Origin: Bombyx mori
Taxonomy: Eukaryota > Arthropoda > Insecta > Lepidoptera > Bombycidae
Assembly: GCF_030269925.1 (NCBI RefSeq)
Contig: NC_085107.1
Location: 13,268,001-13,332,000 of the forward strand
Direction: 5' to 3'
DNA: 64,000 bases
Below are positions 33,777 to 45,900 of this stretch, piece by piece (position 1 is the first letter of the stretch; each line of letters starts with the position of its first letter). The notes below the pieces were generated by a model. It saw nothing but the letters and a program-made list of their open reading frames with translations. It did no database searches and was not told the DNA's origin. A program made the translations under genes and the position numbers.

Positions 33777-35334
33777 TCACTTTCTGTAACATTTATTATA
33801 AATGTGTGTGATATTGTCAATTAACACATCTAACCTACTCATTTTTTCCTCTTCTTTGACAACATGGGATACGCATTTAGACCATTCGGTAGCCGTAATT
33901 TTTTTAATGCCTTCCTGAAATAAATTTCTCACGTCTGTCAATTTGAAGGTTTTATTATTTCGAGCTACATGCCCCTTTATCTGCGCCCATATCAATTCGA
34001 TAGGGTTTAGTTCGCAATGGTAAGGGGGCAGTCTTAAAACCGTGATCCCATGTTGTGCTGCCATTTCGTCTACAGCGCACTTATTAAAAGACTCGTTATG
34101 TGGAATCAGTTCTAAAAGCGTAGCTTTAACCATATCTGGTTCGTAATGAATATTTTTATTTAAAAGCCAATATTGAATGGCAGCTTTTTTCCAGCTCATT
34201 TTTGGTGCCGTTTCCAATTTTCGGGAGTGGTAAGGTGCATTATCCATCACCACAATTGAGTTTGGTCTTAATTTTGGTAAGACTGCAGCGAACCACTCTT
34301 CAAAACAAACTGCATTCATCTCATCATGGTAATCTTCACAATTTTTCTTTGCTTCAAAAATCATGAGCCCCTCTTTCAGGAAGCCTTCTTCACTACCTAT
34401 ATGGCTAATTATGAAACGTTTGCCTTTTCCAGATGGATTTTTTAATCCAGTGGTCAGTCCCTCCAAAAACGCTTGTCGAGATGATGTGACTTTCTTGTCC
34501 ACCCAAGTTTTTTTTACGGTATGACCTTAAAATAAATATAGTACATGAACATTCAATATTACTATAAAATTTAATGTTTAAATGTATATAAATTCATTTT
34601 ATGTATAAATGCTAGCCTTACCTGCGTTAATCCAAGTTTCATCTTGATAATATATATGTCTCCCTTCTCGTCGAAACTGACATATAGATCGCAAGTAACG
34701 CTGGCGCCATGTTATTATATCATATCGATCAATAAGTGTGCTCTTGCGTGATCGTGCAACAAATTTAAAATTAATATGCATCAAAAATTTTCTGAGGGTG
34801 TCTTTGGAAATCTTGGGCATTTCTGGATCATCGTTCATCACTTGTAAAATCTAAAATAGTAAATTTTATAATAGCTTGGAATCATTACTTATATATATAA
34901 GATGTAGGTATAAAATAATACTCTCTGATTGATTGACTAACCTTTGCAATGGTTGGAGGTTCATTTCGGTAAAAGAACTGATGAACAATTCTTCGTATTG
35001 CAGAGAATGTAAATTCATCAATTTTATCTTTGAAACTTCGCTTTGGTCCAGTTTTTTTAGGAGGAGTTGGCGGCGCACCTTTATTTACTTCCTTCAAAAC
35101 GTTACAAACAGAGCGTGAGGTTATTCCCAATATGTCAGCAACTTTGCCCATACATTCATTTTCTTCCACAACTTCAAAGGCCTCCAATTGCGCAGAAATT
35201 TCATTTTTCACGTATTTGTAGGCGTTGCGGATCATTACTTTTTCAGTAACAGTGAAAGCTTTTCGTACACGTTTTTTTCTTGGGGACAAGAAAACATCCA
35301 CGTCTTTTTGTGATGTACTTGGCTGAGGATCCAT
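33777..35334 (-). CDS. DD82E-like (Sailor-type) transposase, three exons, nearly intact
   Basis: Exon 1 35334-34942 (MDPQPSTSQ...), exon 2 34850-34622, exon 3 34525-33777. All borders are GT-AG and in phase, giving 456 residues without a stop. Exon 1 has a helix-turn-helix (GKVADILGITSRSVCNVLKE). The catalytic motifs are IYYQDETWINAG (end of exon 2), IVVMDNAPYHS and CELNPIELIWAQIK (exon 3). I count 81 residues between the second D and the E, unusually long for the Tc1/mariner group and close to the Sailor (DD82E) family. Loss of two bases in a CA run near 33805 seems to replace an acidic tail, still readable downstream, with IYNKCYRK. Confidence 0.8.
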
Positions 35335-35500
35335 TTTGATGGAAAACCAAAACAAATAGATTCACTCAAAGTTCACAAAAAACTATAAACGTAACAACAC
35401 TTTAACAAAAACCCAACAAAATATTGATTCGCAATGAAATAAGATATTCGTGCAGTCAGACTGGGAGAATGAAGCCGATTGACAAGATAAACAAAATAGC

Positions 35501-35532
35501 GGTAGCTGCACGAGCGCGTACGTGCAGCTACC
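35501..35532. repeat. Perfect 11-bp hairpin near the DD82E gene
   Basis: GGTAGCTGCAC and its exact complement GTGCAGCTACC are separated by 10 bases. It lies about 170 bases upstream of the DD82E start codon and may be part of that element's end. Confidence 0.7.
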
Positions 35533-35559
35533 GGCAGCCGCCAATACAGAAAACTATCT

Positions 35560-36040
35560 AGGCTATTTTATTATGTATAAGTTTTGTTTTTAATATTAAA
35601 TCAAAAATATTAACTTTTTATAAAATAGAGCAGCGATTACCATTAATAAATAATTATTATGAATAATTATGTATCTATTTAAATAAAAAAATATATAAAT
35701 TGTCTTTAATTGGCACACCAATATTAAGATTACATAAACATAAATCGCGATTGTTTATCGATTTTTGTGTTCATCACTACGCTATTATATGTGGTATCAT
35801 TATTTTACAAAATGACAGTAGCTAATGTCAAATGTGGAATCGAATTATAATTTTTAGTTTAAGCGATCATATTTGTGTTTAATTTGCTTTGACAAACACT
35901 ATTTCAAAACATAATCCTAAGAATTACACATCATTCTATACAAAAAAATATCAGTAGAACGTTTACAAAAAATCGGCCGCAGTGGTAGATCTTGCGCCGG
36001 ATGTTGAAAATAGCTCATGTTACAAGCTTAGTTCTGAGAA
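35560..36040. other. No gene recognised
   Basis: AT-rich sequence between the DD82E element and maT copy 1. Confidence 0.3.
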
Positions 36041-36043
36041 ATA

Positions 36044-37350
36044 CCTAGTCAGGTCATAAGTATTGTCACACAGTAAAAACTTTTCTTTTAGAATGCTGGC
36101 CGCAAAAAAGTTTATTGAATTCGAATTTCGAATTGTTCATGAAAATAAAAATGTATACTTTTAGAATTTTACTCATTTTTAAATATGGAGTGGACGCTTA
36201 AAGAAGACCGTGTTGCAGTTATTGCGTTGCATCGTTGCGGTTACGCGCCAATTCAAATTTTTAACATACTGAAAATTTTGAATATAACCAAAAGATTCGT
36301 TTATCGTACCATCAAACGATACAATGAAGACTCTAGTGTAGATGACAGGTCAAGAAGTGGTCGCCCTCGGTCTGTTAGGACTCCAGCAGTGATAAAAGCT
36401 GTGAACGCGCGAATTCAAAGAAATCCCAAACGTAAGCAGAAACTGTTGGCCCTTCAGATGGGGTTAAGCAGAAACACCGTGAAAAGGGTGTTAAATGAAG
36501 ACTTAGGGCTTCGGGCATATCGAAGAAAAACAGGACATCGTTTGAATGCTCGTCTAATGGACCTGAGACTGAAGAGATGCCGCGCTTTGTTGAAGCGGTA
36601 CGCGGGAAAAAAATATCGGGAAATTATTTTTTCGGATGAAAAAATTTTTACCGTAGAAGAGAGCTACAATAAGCAAAATGATAAGGTGTACGCACACAGT
36701 AGTGAAGAAGCAAGCAACCGTATTCCGCGTGTCCAACGAGGTCATTTTCCATCCTCGCTCATGGTATGGTTGGGAGTTTCTTATTGGGGCTTAACAGAGG
36801 TACATTTTTGTGAGAAAGGTGTAAAAACGAATGCAGTTGTGTATCAAAATACAGTCCTGACGAACCTTGTGGAACCTGTTTCTCATACCATGTTCGATAA
36901 CAGGCACTGGGTATTCCAACAAGATTCGGCGCCAGCTTATAGAGCGAAGAGCACACAAGACTGGCTGGCGGCGCGTGAAATCGACTTCATCCGGCACGAA
37001 GACTGGCCCTCCTCCAGTCCAGATTTGAATCCGTTAGATTACAAGATATAGCAACACTTGGAGGAAAAGGCGTGCTCAAAGCCTCATCCCAATTTGGAGT
37101 CACTCAAGACATCCTTGATTAAGGCAGCCGCCGATATTGACATGGACCTCGTTCGTGCTGCGATAGACGACTGGTCGCGCAGATTGAAGGCCTGTATTCA
37201 AAATCACGGAGGTCATTTTGAATAAACTTTAGTGTCATAAGAATCTATGTTTTGTTAAGTTCATTTTGGTATATGAATGGTTACATAATGAATAAACTTG
37301 TTTCAATTATTTTACATTAAACATGTGACAGAATTTATGACCTGACTAGG
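36044..37350 (+). mobile_element. maT-family (DD37D) element, copy 1, TSD TA
   Basis: TIRs start CCTAGTCAGGTCATAA and end as its complement TTATGACCTGACTAGG, flanked by TA at 36042-36043 and 37351-37352. Length 1307 bp. Copy 2 is at 54392-55703 and differs by few bases, so both are recent. Confidence 0.95.
36185..37225 (+). pseudogene. maT transposase copy 1, one nonsense codon
   Basis: Reads from ATG at 36185 to TAA at 37223-37225 (346 residues) but for one TAG at 37049. Two helix-turn-helix units (CGYAPIQIFNILKILNITKR and ALQMGLSRNTVKRVLNED) precede the catalytic motifs IFSDEKIFTVEE, VFQQDSAPAY and SSSPDLNPLDYKI. The second and third aspartates are 37 residues apart, which defines the DD37D maT group. 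The TAG replaces the tryptophan right after DYKI; copy 2 still has TGG there. Confidence 0.95.
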
Positions 37351-37354
37351 TATA

Positions 37355-38470
37355 TTGATCAAGTGAGATTGAAATGTATGTTTCTATTGATGTTTGGTTC
37401 ATAATCTCAATTGTGTTAAATATTTACGTCTGAAATATGTAAGATTATAAAGATATTAAGATTCAAATAAAACCTGTGTAAACTAAGAAAAAATAGGTAT
37501 ATTCAAACAATGATCTGTACTGTAGTATTCAATTATTTTTATGAGTTAACAATGTATTTCCTAAAACATGAATAAATTTGCAAAAGGCTTGTAAGATATA
37601 AAGATGGTGTTTTCATACAACATTTATTAGAAAATGATGAAATAAAACAACAATTATTTACTAAGATGGCACGCGAAAACGGCTGTCTTAACATGGATGC
37701 GACTTTTTACCCTCAGTCTGGCGAATGACCGGGTCCGGTCAGTTACTGTATTTATATTATTTCTGTTGTTTCAGAATATTATTTATTTGTTCTTAGAAAA
37801 AAAATGTATAAAAAGTTTTTTTTTCCGATTTGTTCGCGCGACAGCGCGACGTTCGTAAATGTTCGGCTCAACTCGGGTGCCGTCGCCCGTACGCACCCCG
37901 CACCTCTCATAACAGTGCGATATATGACGGCACGCGGAGATACGCTCGTTCGATATTGAGTAAATTGTGCGCGCGCGCCTTTCGCTATATACTAAGTAAA
38001 AGGTTGAGTGTGAACCGGTGAAAAGGTGTATGTGCCAGCCATCTCAGAGAAACACCACTACGACCGTGATAGTGCCAGCATCAGCCTCCAAGTAAGTACC
38101 GTTTTCCTACCTACCCTTTCGTGTCCGCTCATTCTCCGCAGAGTTCATATGCTCCCTTTCAGCTCATCAGCTCACGTTTAAGGTGACGCTCACCTGCGTC
38201 ACCAAGATTATTAAATCAAAAATCAAATTCAAATTCTCTCTCTAAATCAAATTTACTCTTACAAAAAATGTACATACAATCAGACAAAAAAATACTCTCA
38301 AGAACTTAAGACGAAAAATTTTAAGACAAAAAATCAGACAAAAAATAAACTCTTGAAATATGTCAACAATGTTTTGATAGTCTTAAAAAAAGTTAACATG
38401 TAGGCTACTTTCAATTGAGAAGAAATAATAATTAACATAGGTACATAAAATTATTTGGCCTTACCCTATT
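37355..38470. other. No gene; promoter- or first-exon-like GC-rich patch
   Basis: No coding motif. 37830-38100 is rich in CpG and purine/pyrimidine alternations (GTGCGCGCGCGCC), with a donor-like CCAAGTAAGT at about 38090. It could be an LTR or a first exon of an unknown element. CCGGGTCCGGTCAG is at 37729-37742. Confidence 0.3.
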
Positions 38471-38476
38471 ATTATA

Positions 38477-40225
38477 TTAATTGTGAAGTTTCACAAAACA
38501 TGTGAATACGCACACAGGTTTGTCGCACCCTACGCAATACGTTACCGTGCGCTTACCGCACACTTTACATGGGTGGCGATGGCGATTTGTGCTGTTTAAT
38601 GAAGTTAGCCGCGGATATTCGGCGGGTTGATGGCGGCTCACCTCGAAAATGGTATCTTGTATCCTGGCAGAAAAGACATATGGCTACATTTTCATTGAAT
38701 GCCTACGCAAAAGGGATTCTACCAGGTTTTTTCTAAAGCCCCTGTGGTCCAAGACCTCCGTGGCAGTCTGTTTATGTATGATATAGGCATTCAACACAGA
38801 AACATTAAGTAACCTTTTAAACAATTTCTCGTACCAAATTTGTGTCCTCTTGCGTTCAATTGGGAATGCAGCCAACATCTGATCTTTTTTATCCACGCCA
38901 CCCATGCAGATGTTGTAGTCACGTATCAAAATAAGTTTTGTTACTCCGTTTTTAGTGGAGACGGCATTGCCATGGTACGTTGAGATCGTCGCTACGCGGT
39001 TCTGATCTCTCCATATTATGCAATCGACATCTCCACTGGTATAGCCTACTACTTGCCCGGGCTTCATCTGAGATTTTTTCAGATTGGTCAGTTCCGTCGG
39101 GACATACTTGCGGTTTGTCCGCAACGTACCGACACAATCAAACCCAATCGACTTGAGTTTTCGGGCAAGTGCTGGGGAATTGTAGAAGTTATCCATCCAC
39201 AACGTGTACCCTTTGTGTTCTAAACCTTTGATAAGGTTAAGAACTAACGCCGTACACCGGCGCTGTGAATGGATCAGCCTCTGAGACTGTAGGCGAAGCC
39301 TTATGGGCATGGATTTTAAATCGCCATAAATACCCCGTCTGCGACTCACATATTTCGTAAGTTTTTATGCCCACTGCTGCAGCTTTGTTTGGAATAAATT
39401 GGTTGATGTTCAACCAACATTTCCACTGCAGCAGCGATTCATCTAAAGCCATGTTCTGCTTCATTATATATAACTCCGTGAACTTGGAATTCAAATGGCT
39501 AATCACAGGCTCTACTTTAAAAAGCTTTGCCTGTGAGGGATCCAGGTTGAGGTTTCTCAAGTTCTTGGAATTATTAAAATGTAAGCAACTGCTGAGTAAC
39601 TGGAACCTCCTAAGCGACATATATACTTTGAAACCTGGAGTGGAGAAGATGTTTTGTTCCGTATTCCAGTACTCTTCAACCCGGTTCTTTATGACGATTC
39701 CCATCGCCAGTAATATTCCGAAGAACACCAATAACTCGTCTACATTGGTTTCTTTCCATTCTGTAATCCTACTGGAGGCCTGTAATTCCCCGCCGTCCAA
39801 CATTTCAGCAGCTAATTGTTGGGCATATCTATTTGTTTCCTGCACAATAAATTCCATGTACTCCTGGTCCCAAATTAATCAAAAAATCTCGTAAAGGTCA
39901 CTTACAGTGACCGTGGGACCAGAGTTTTCCTTAAAAGATTCACGCCTTTCTGTTGGTGGTATAGGAGAGTCAGGGAAAGTTCCCCAGTCAAATTCAAAAA
40001 AATGACTAGGCTTCATACCGGTATCACGCGCTGGTGATGTAGGTGCTGAAATGATAGAAGGCGAGGAAGATGTCACAAGAGGTTTACTTGCCGCCGCCGT
40101 GTCAATCTCAATCTCCTCGTCGTCCGGAGTGTCCATCAGTATTCCAGCTGCCCGGGGGATGATCATAGGAACGATTTCGTCGTTATCATTCTGGCTCTCA
40201 TCATCGCTGTCATCGTCGTCACTTC
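38477..40225 (-). pseudogene. piggyBac transposase exon
   Basis: About 580 codons. After an acidic start (DDDDSDDESQNDNDE) come HFFEFDWGTFPDSPI, EFIVQETNRYAQQL, ELLVFFGILLAMGIVIKNRV, SLRRFQLLSSCLHFNNS and the three aspartate motifs. Three lesions: TGA at 39879-39881 in EIF-LIWDQEY, a frameshift near 39245 and TAG at 38684-38686 before the zinc finger. No TTAA-flanked TIR was found nearby, though an imperfect inverted repeat around 37720-37745 and 51060-51078 may be the element's ends. Confidence 0.85.
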
Positions 40226-40229
40226 CTAA

Positions 40230-40740
40230 TTGAATATAATAGTACGGTTAGGTCTTGAGAAAAGTAAGCTTGTGCTTGTGATTACAAAAAACTTTGCGTA
40301 AGATGTTAGCAATAGCTAATTTGAAATCGCCCTATGCCCTATACTAATTATTTAGTAATTTAGTGCCAACATGCACATAAATTTACATCGCAAAGAGGAC
40401 GGCCCATTTCAGGCCCAAAGCGGACAATAGATTAGAGAAAAAATACTTAGTGCATTAATTTTATCATAAATAAATATGCATTTACTTTCTTCCAAATAAG
40501 CGCCACTACAGTTTACAATAAGTAGTTTAAAAAAAGTAACTCTATTGAAAAAAACAAGAATTTTATTTTTGCGGGAAAATATTGCCAGCATCAAAACCTT
40601 TTACGTATTAAGTAAACATTTTAAGTATATAAAAAAACATATAAATAAATTATTTTAAATATTATCATTAATCAATCGATTTTAATCGATTTTAAGCACA
40701 TAAAATAACATCAAAGACATACCCATTGGACTTTAACTTG
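40230..40740. other. Intron 5 of the piggyBac gene, no features
   Basis: AT-rich intronic sequence. Confidence 0.3.
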
Positions 40741-40744
40741 TTAC

Positions 40745-40880
40745 TATACTTGAGACCTTAGAACTTATATCTCAAGGTGGGTGGCGCATTTACGTTGTAG
40801 ATGTTTGTGGGCTCCAGTAACCACTTAACACCAGGGTGGCTGTGAGATCGTCCACCCATCTAAGCAATAAAAAAAAAACT
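40745..40880 (+). mobile_element. BMC1-type LINE 3' end, short copy
   Basis: Reads ACCTTAGAACTTATATCTCA then GCATTTACGTTGTAGATGTT to CCACCCATCTAAGCAATAAA and an A-run. It is the same repeat as 27370-27630, opposite strand, severely 5'-truncated. It lies in intron 5 of the piggyBac gene. Confidence 0.65.
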
Positions 40881-40889
40881 TAACTTGTA

Positions 40890-41750
40890 TTGTTATTTAA
40901 ATATGTACAACTAAAACAAAAACATAAAAAATAAAATATAATGTGTACTCGTAAAAAAAGATTAAGAAATAAATCAAATATCGGTTATTTAAAAAAATTA
41001 TCGATATATGAATTTCATGTAATTATTTTTCTTTATACTGACAACACTGATTTTAATCTGACTGACTGACATTTCGCTTGCTGCTTGTGCTTGCGTTCAA
41101 AATGGATGTGTTTTGATTTTTCTTCGATTTATTTTGCTTTTATCAATAACGTTTCATACTACGGCTGAAAACCATTGTGTGAATTATGGTTTTAACCTGA
41201 CCGAGATTTAAAACCGTGTATTGCTCTCCTGTGCTATTTTTAGATGATTTACTAATTGTGTATGAAGATGAAGAAAATATAGATATTTAAAGAAGTATGT
41301 GTGTTTTTTATACCCTAATAACTACAATTGGATAAAAATACATTAGGAACATCTTAAACATTAAAAAAAGAAAAGTTCTTGAGGTATTTATATAGAAAAT
41401 TAACCTCAAAACGAGTTATTTATTTTTATTATATTTTTTATAATAGTGGCGTCAATTTCAATATATATTTTAGATATCTAATACATTTAAGAATTTGAAT
41501 CAGTCCATTTTTATAGTAATATTTGATGTCCACCTTGGGCCTAGCACACTATGGAGAGTGGGCATTCCCCTTTACATTTATTAAATTCTTACCATAGTGC
41601 AACAAGTAGCAAATTTCAGTCTCGTAGCGGTCGACGTAGCGATGAAATAGAATCTCTGTTCCTGTGTAGTACAATAGTATACATTTAGAATCACCACCTT
41701 CCTCTCCCATCATCTCATTCTTCTACATTGAAATATGAAAAATACCACTT
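40890..41750. other. Rest of intron 5, no features
   Basis: AT-rich; no open frame with a known motif. Confidence 0.3.
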
Positions 41751-42410
41751 ACGTAGTATCATGTTCTTGGTCTGGGCAAAGCGATCGACGCACACGTTTA
41801 TGTGACGGCAAAGGACTACGGCTGCCATGTACAGAAATCTGTAATTATATCTAGAAGATGGCGTGCTCGTACCACTGCCGCCACATTCAACGTACCTGAA
41901 ACATCATACGTTATAAGTATTATAAAATCAACTCATACGTTATAAGTATTATAAAATCAACTATCACGATATTAATAATAAATTATTATGATAAAAAAAT
42001 ATACATTGCCGGTGATGGCGGAATCGCAGGTGAAGACAAAATTACTGGAATGTCCTCTCCGTCAGGTTCATAATTTCGGCTGAAAATAATAATGTATTGT
42101 AATATTGACAGTTAGCTAAATGATGATGGTGATAAAGTTGGCAAATAAATCAAAAATAAATTGGGTGAGGATCGATACTTACGGGTTCCATGAACGCTTA
42201 CTTCGCTCCGTCAATGCCTGCTCTATCGGTTCCCCAGCGGGCAAATCCTCAATTGCAATAAGGTTAAATCTGTAAATACAATCACATTTATAAGACAATG
42301 AAGATCGCGTCATGGAGGAGAGGCTTTTCTAGCAGTGGATTCAGGCTAATTATGATGATGAAATAAATGCACATTTACTCATGAGATGCAGTGTCACTAC
42401 ATAAATATAA

Positions 42411-42672
42411 AAAAACTGGCCAAGTGCGAGTCGGCCTCGCACACGAAGGGTTCCGTACCATTATTATTAATATCGAGCAAAAAATAACAAAATATCACCT
42501 ATGTAGTATGCGAGCCCCCCTTAAATAATTATTTTATTTTGTTTTTAATATTGCAGCCACAGAAATACATGATCTGTGAAAAATTCAACTCTCTAGCTAT
42601 CACAGTTCTTGAGATACAGCCTAGTGACAGACCATAGACCTATATAGTAGGGACACGACATATTGTTCTATA
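42411..42672 (+). repeat. Dispersed lepidopteran repeat, left half
   Basis: Begins CTGGCCAAGTGCGAGTCGGC, CGAAGGGTTCCGTACC, a widespread moth repeat. The first part runs to GTGACAGAC at about 42629. The matching right end (GACAGCGAAGTCTTAGTAAT, then TTTGGGTACGGAACC) is at 49976-50042. GGTTCCGTACC and GGTACGGAACC make an inverted pair. Confidence 0.6.
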
Positions 42673-42677
42673 CGTAC

Positions 42678-42848
42678 TGTTGAGTTGGGTAATCTATGTT
42701 ATAGGTATAATCTGTGTCATTGCATTTTTTCCCTCCATTACTGCTGCAAATTTTATACAAATTGTTTGTCTCTAAAAAGTTACGTTTAATAAATTCTATA
42801 AAACTATCCAAGTTATTATTTAAATACGACAAAGTGGGTGAACAAACA
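42678..42848 (+). repeat. BEL/Pao 5' LTR
   Basis: 171 bp, TG...CA, identical by eye to 48483-48653. It contains AATAAA-like sequence near 42790. Confidence 0.95.
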
Positions 42849-42853
42849 TATTT

Positions 42854-42876
42854 TGGTCCTTATCGAACCGGATTTG
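42854..42876 (+). promoter_or_regulatory. BEL primer-binding site
   Basis: Five bases after the LTR, TGGTCCTTATCGAACCGG starts with the complement of a tRNA CCA end and contains ATCGAACC, the complement of the conserved TPsiC loop. I did not identify the tRNA. Confidence 0.75.
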
Positions 42877-42918
42877 CAAAAAACTCGAGTGTGTTCAACT
42901 TGAATTGACTTCGACAAT

Positions 42919-45900
42919 ATGAGCAAAATCACAGAACTTATCAATATTCTGGAGGAAAAAGCTGATCTGATATTAAAATGCACGACAAACATTAAAAAAT
43001 GTCCGAAGACACGTATGACGAAAGGGTACGTAGAAACGAGGTTGAATACCATCGAAGATTACTGGCAAATATTTAAAGAAACACACGACACTCTTGTGAA
43101 GTCCCTCACCAAAGAAAAAAGATCGGATATATTATATTTTAAAGAGAATGTGTATAGCAATATTGAAGAGTTATATATGGATACAACATCAGATTTAAAG
43201 GATACTTTGTCCAATTTCGTACAAACTGCAGATACCCCCACACCAATTAAACAACAAGATTTGAATATAAAATTACCCCATATACAATTACCTACGTTTA
43301 CGGGACATTATGATGATTGGCCAACCTACAACGATATATTTACTTCACTTGTTCATCACAATATCACATTATCTAAAGTTCAAAAATTACATTACTTAAA
43401 GGCAAGTGTTGCTGATGAAGCGGCTTCTCTACTCAAACACATATCGGTGACTGAAAGCAATTATGAACAGGCATGGGACATTTTAAAACAGAGATATGGT
43501 AATAAGAAACTTATTGTTAATTCACTTTTAAGAAGATTGTTTCAACAACCAAAAATAAACACACCTAATGCCATTCAACTAAAAAGATTATTAGATACTA
43601 CAACTGAATGCCTGAGCAGCCTACAAAACCTTAACTTACCTGTTGAGTCATGGGATTTAATTATCATCTACATAATTGTGCAAAGACTGGATCCTGAAAC
43701 ACATAAAGCATGGGAAGAGTATAGTTTCCATAGAAATAGTGAAGACCTACCTACTTGGCAAGAAATGAAAAACTTTCTAGATTGTAAATTTAGAACAATG
43801 GAATTAGTAACATACACACCTCAAACAAAAGAATTGAAATCTTATAAACAAAAAACATTCCAAATTTCCACAACAGAAAAGATCTGTATTAAATGTAAAG
43901 AAAATCATACCCTTTGTCATTGTGAAGAATTTATTAAACTGTTACCAGATGAACGAATTGGTTTTGTGAAGAACAAGAATTTATGCTATAATTGCTTACT
44001 ACCAGGACACCCAGTGTTTAAATGTCGACTCAGAATATCATGCAGAATCTGTGGTAAGCGGCACCATTCGTTACTACACAAAACAATCAATGGATTAGAG
44101 ACAAACTATAAACAAGTTGAAGACACAAACATCCAACCAGGCCCTATAAAGGATAATGATGCAGACGTTGCTATACTGTCGCATATGGCGACAAAGAGGT
44201 CCACAGCATTGCTGGCCACAGCATTGATAACTGTTAAGAATAGTACAGGACATTATACAGTATTGCGCGCCTTAATAGATCAAGGGTCACAGGCTAATTT
44301 TATTAGTGAAAGAGCAGCACAACTTTTGAAAGTCAAAGGAACACCCACTAAGGGGACAATCACTGGAGTTGGATCTACACAAACGGAAGTAAATCTGGCA
44401 GTCCAGCTTGAAATATTATCTAGATACCAATGCAATTTCAAGCTCAACGTGGAAGCATATGTGATGCCTTCACGTTTAACAACATACTTACCGTCCACAA
44501 CTATTGCCGACTCCACACTCACCTGGTCGCATTTGAAAGGTCTCAAGCTGGCAGATCCCACCTTTAATCAACCAGGGAGAGTTGATATGCTTCTAGGTGT
44601 AGAAGTATATGCAGCCATTCTGAAAAATGAAATTATTCGAGGTCCTCCTGGCTCTCCATGCGCACAACATACAAGTTTTGGATGGATTCTCTTTGGAAAG
44701 GTACACAATGACATTGAAGAAAGGAAAATAACAGTAATGCACCACCACATGGATTTTGATGAACTGTTACACACATTATGGGAGTTAGACTGTGATAATC
44801 AAAGAAAACTTACACAAGAAGAGGAACTCTGTGAGAACATTTATTATGAAAATGTTAGGAGAGACAATGAAGGAAGATACATTGTGAAATTACCTTTTAA
44901 ATCAGATGTCATACTAAGTACAGAAGGTAATACCAGGGATATAGCACTAAGAAGATTAACACAACTAGAGAGAAGATTACAGAGAGACATGAAGTTAAAG
45001 ACAGAATACACTAAAGTGATGCAAGAATATATTGAATTGAATCATATGGAAGAAGTACCAGAAGAAGAATTAGGGAAACCCTCTGTCTACCTTCCTCATC
45101 ATGCAGTTGTAAAGGATACAAGTGAGACTACCAAAGTAAGAACTGTGTTCAATGCCTCCTCAATGGGATCTAATAATGTTTCCATTAATGATGAGTTACT
45201 AGTTGGCCCACAATTGCAAGAAGACATGAGATCATTGGTTATGAGATGGAGACTAAAACGAGTTTGTTTCATAGCAGATATTGAGAAAATGTATCGGCAG
45301 ATATTGGTTACCAAACAGGATGCAGATTACCAACGAATCTTGTGGAGAATTGATCCAAATTTTAAAGTCAAAGATTACAGATTGCTTCGGGTAACATTTG
45401 GAACTGCTTCAGCTCCGTTCCTTGCTGTAAGAACTCTACAACAAGTTGCAGAAGATGAAGGCAAAGATTTCCCTGAAGCAGCTAGAATGATTAAGGAAGA
45501 CTTCTGGATGGATGACTTATTATCTGGTAACGATACAGTAAGTGAAGCCATTGAATCAGCAAGAAATGTCAGTGACATTTTGAATCGTGGCGGTTTCAAA
45601 TTACAAAAATGGTCTTCTAACAGTATTGAATTTATGAAAAATATTTCACCTACAGAAAGAAGTACATTGATAAATGTGGATATGAACCTGGGAGGAACTG
45701 TTAGAACATTGGGGTTATCATGGAATATAGGAGATGATGTGCTACAGTATAATCTTAATTTGCCAGAAGTGCCACTTACCATTACTAAGAGAAGTATACT
45801 TGCTGAGATACAACGCTTATTTGATCCACTTGGTTGGATAGCACCTGCCTTGTTACCTGGAAAACTAATAATACAAAGACTATGGTTGAAAAGACTTACC

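Noticed and set aside
33130..35560. TGGCGGCCGCC near 33136 and GGCAGCCGCCA near 35540 as TIRs of the DD82E gene
   Set aside because: Match is only about 11 bases with no clear TA duplication; left as a possibility only.
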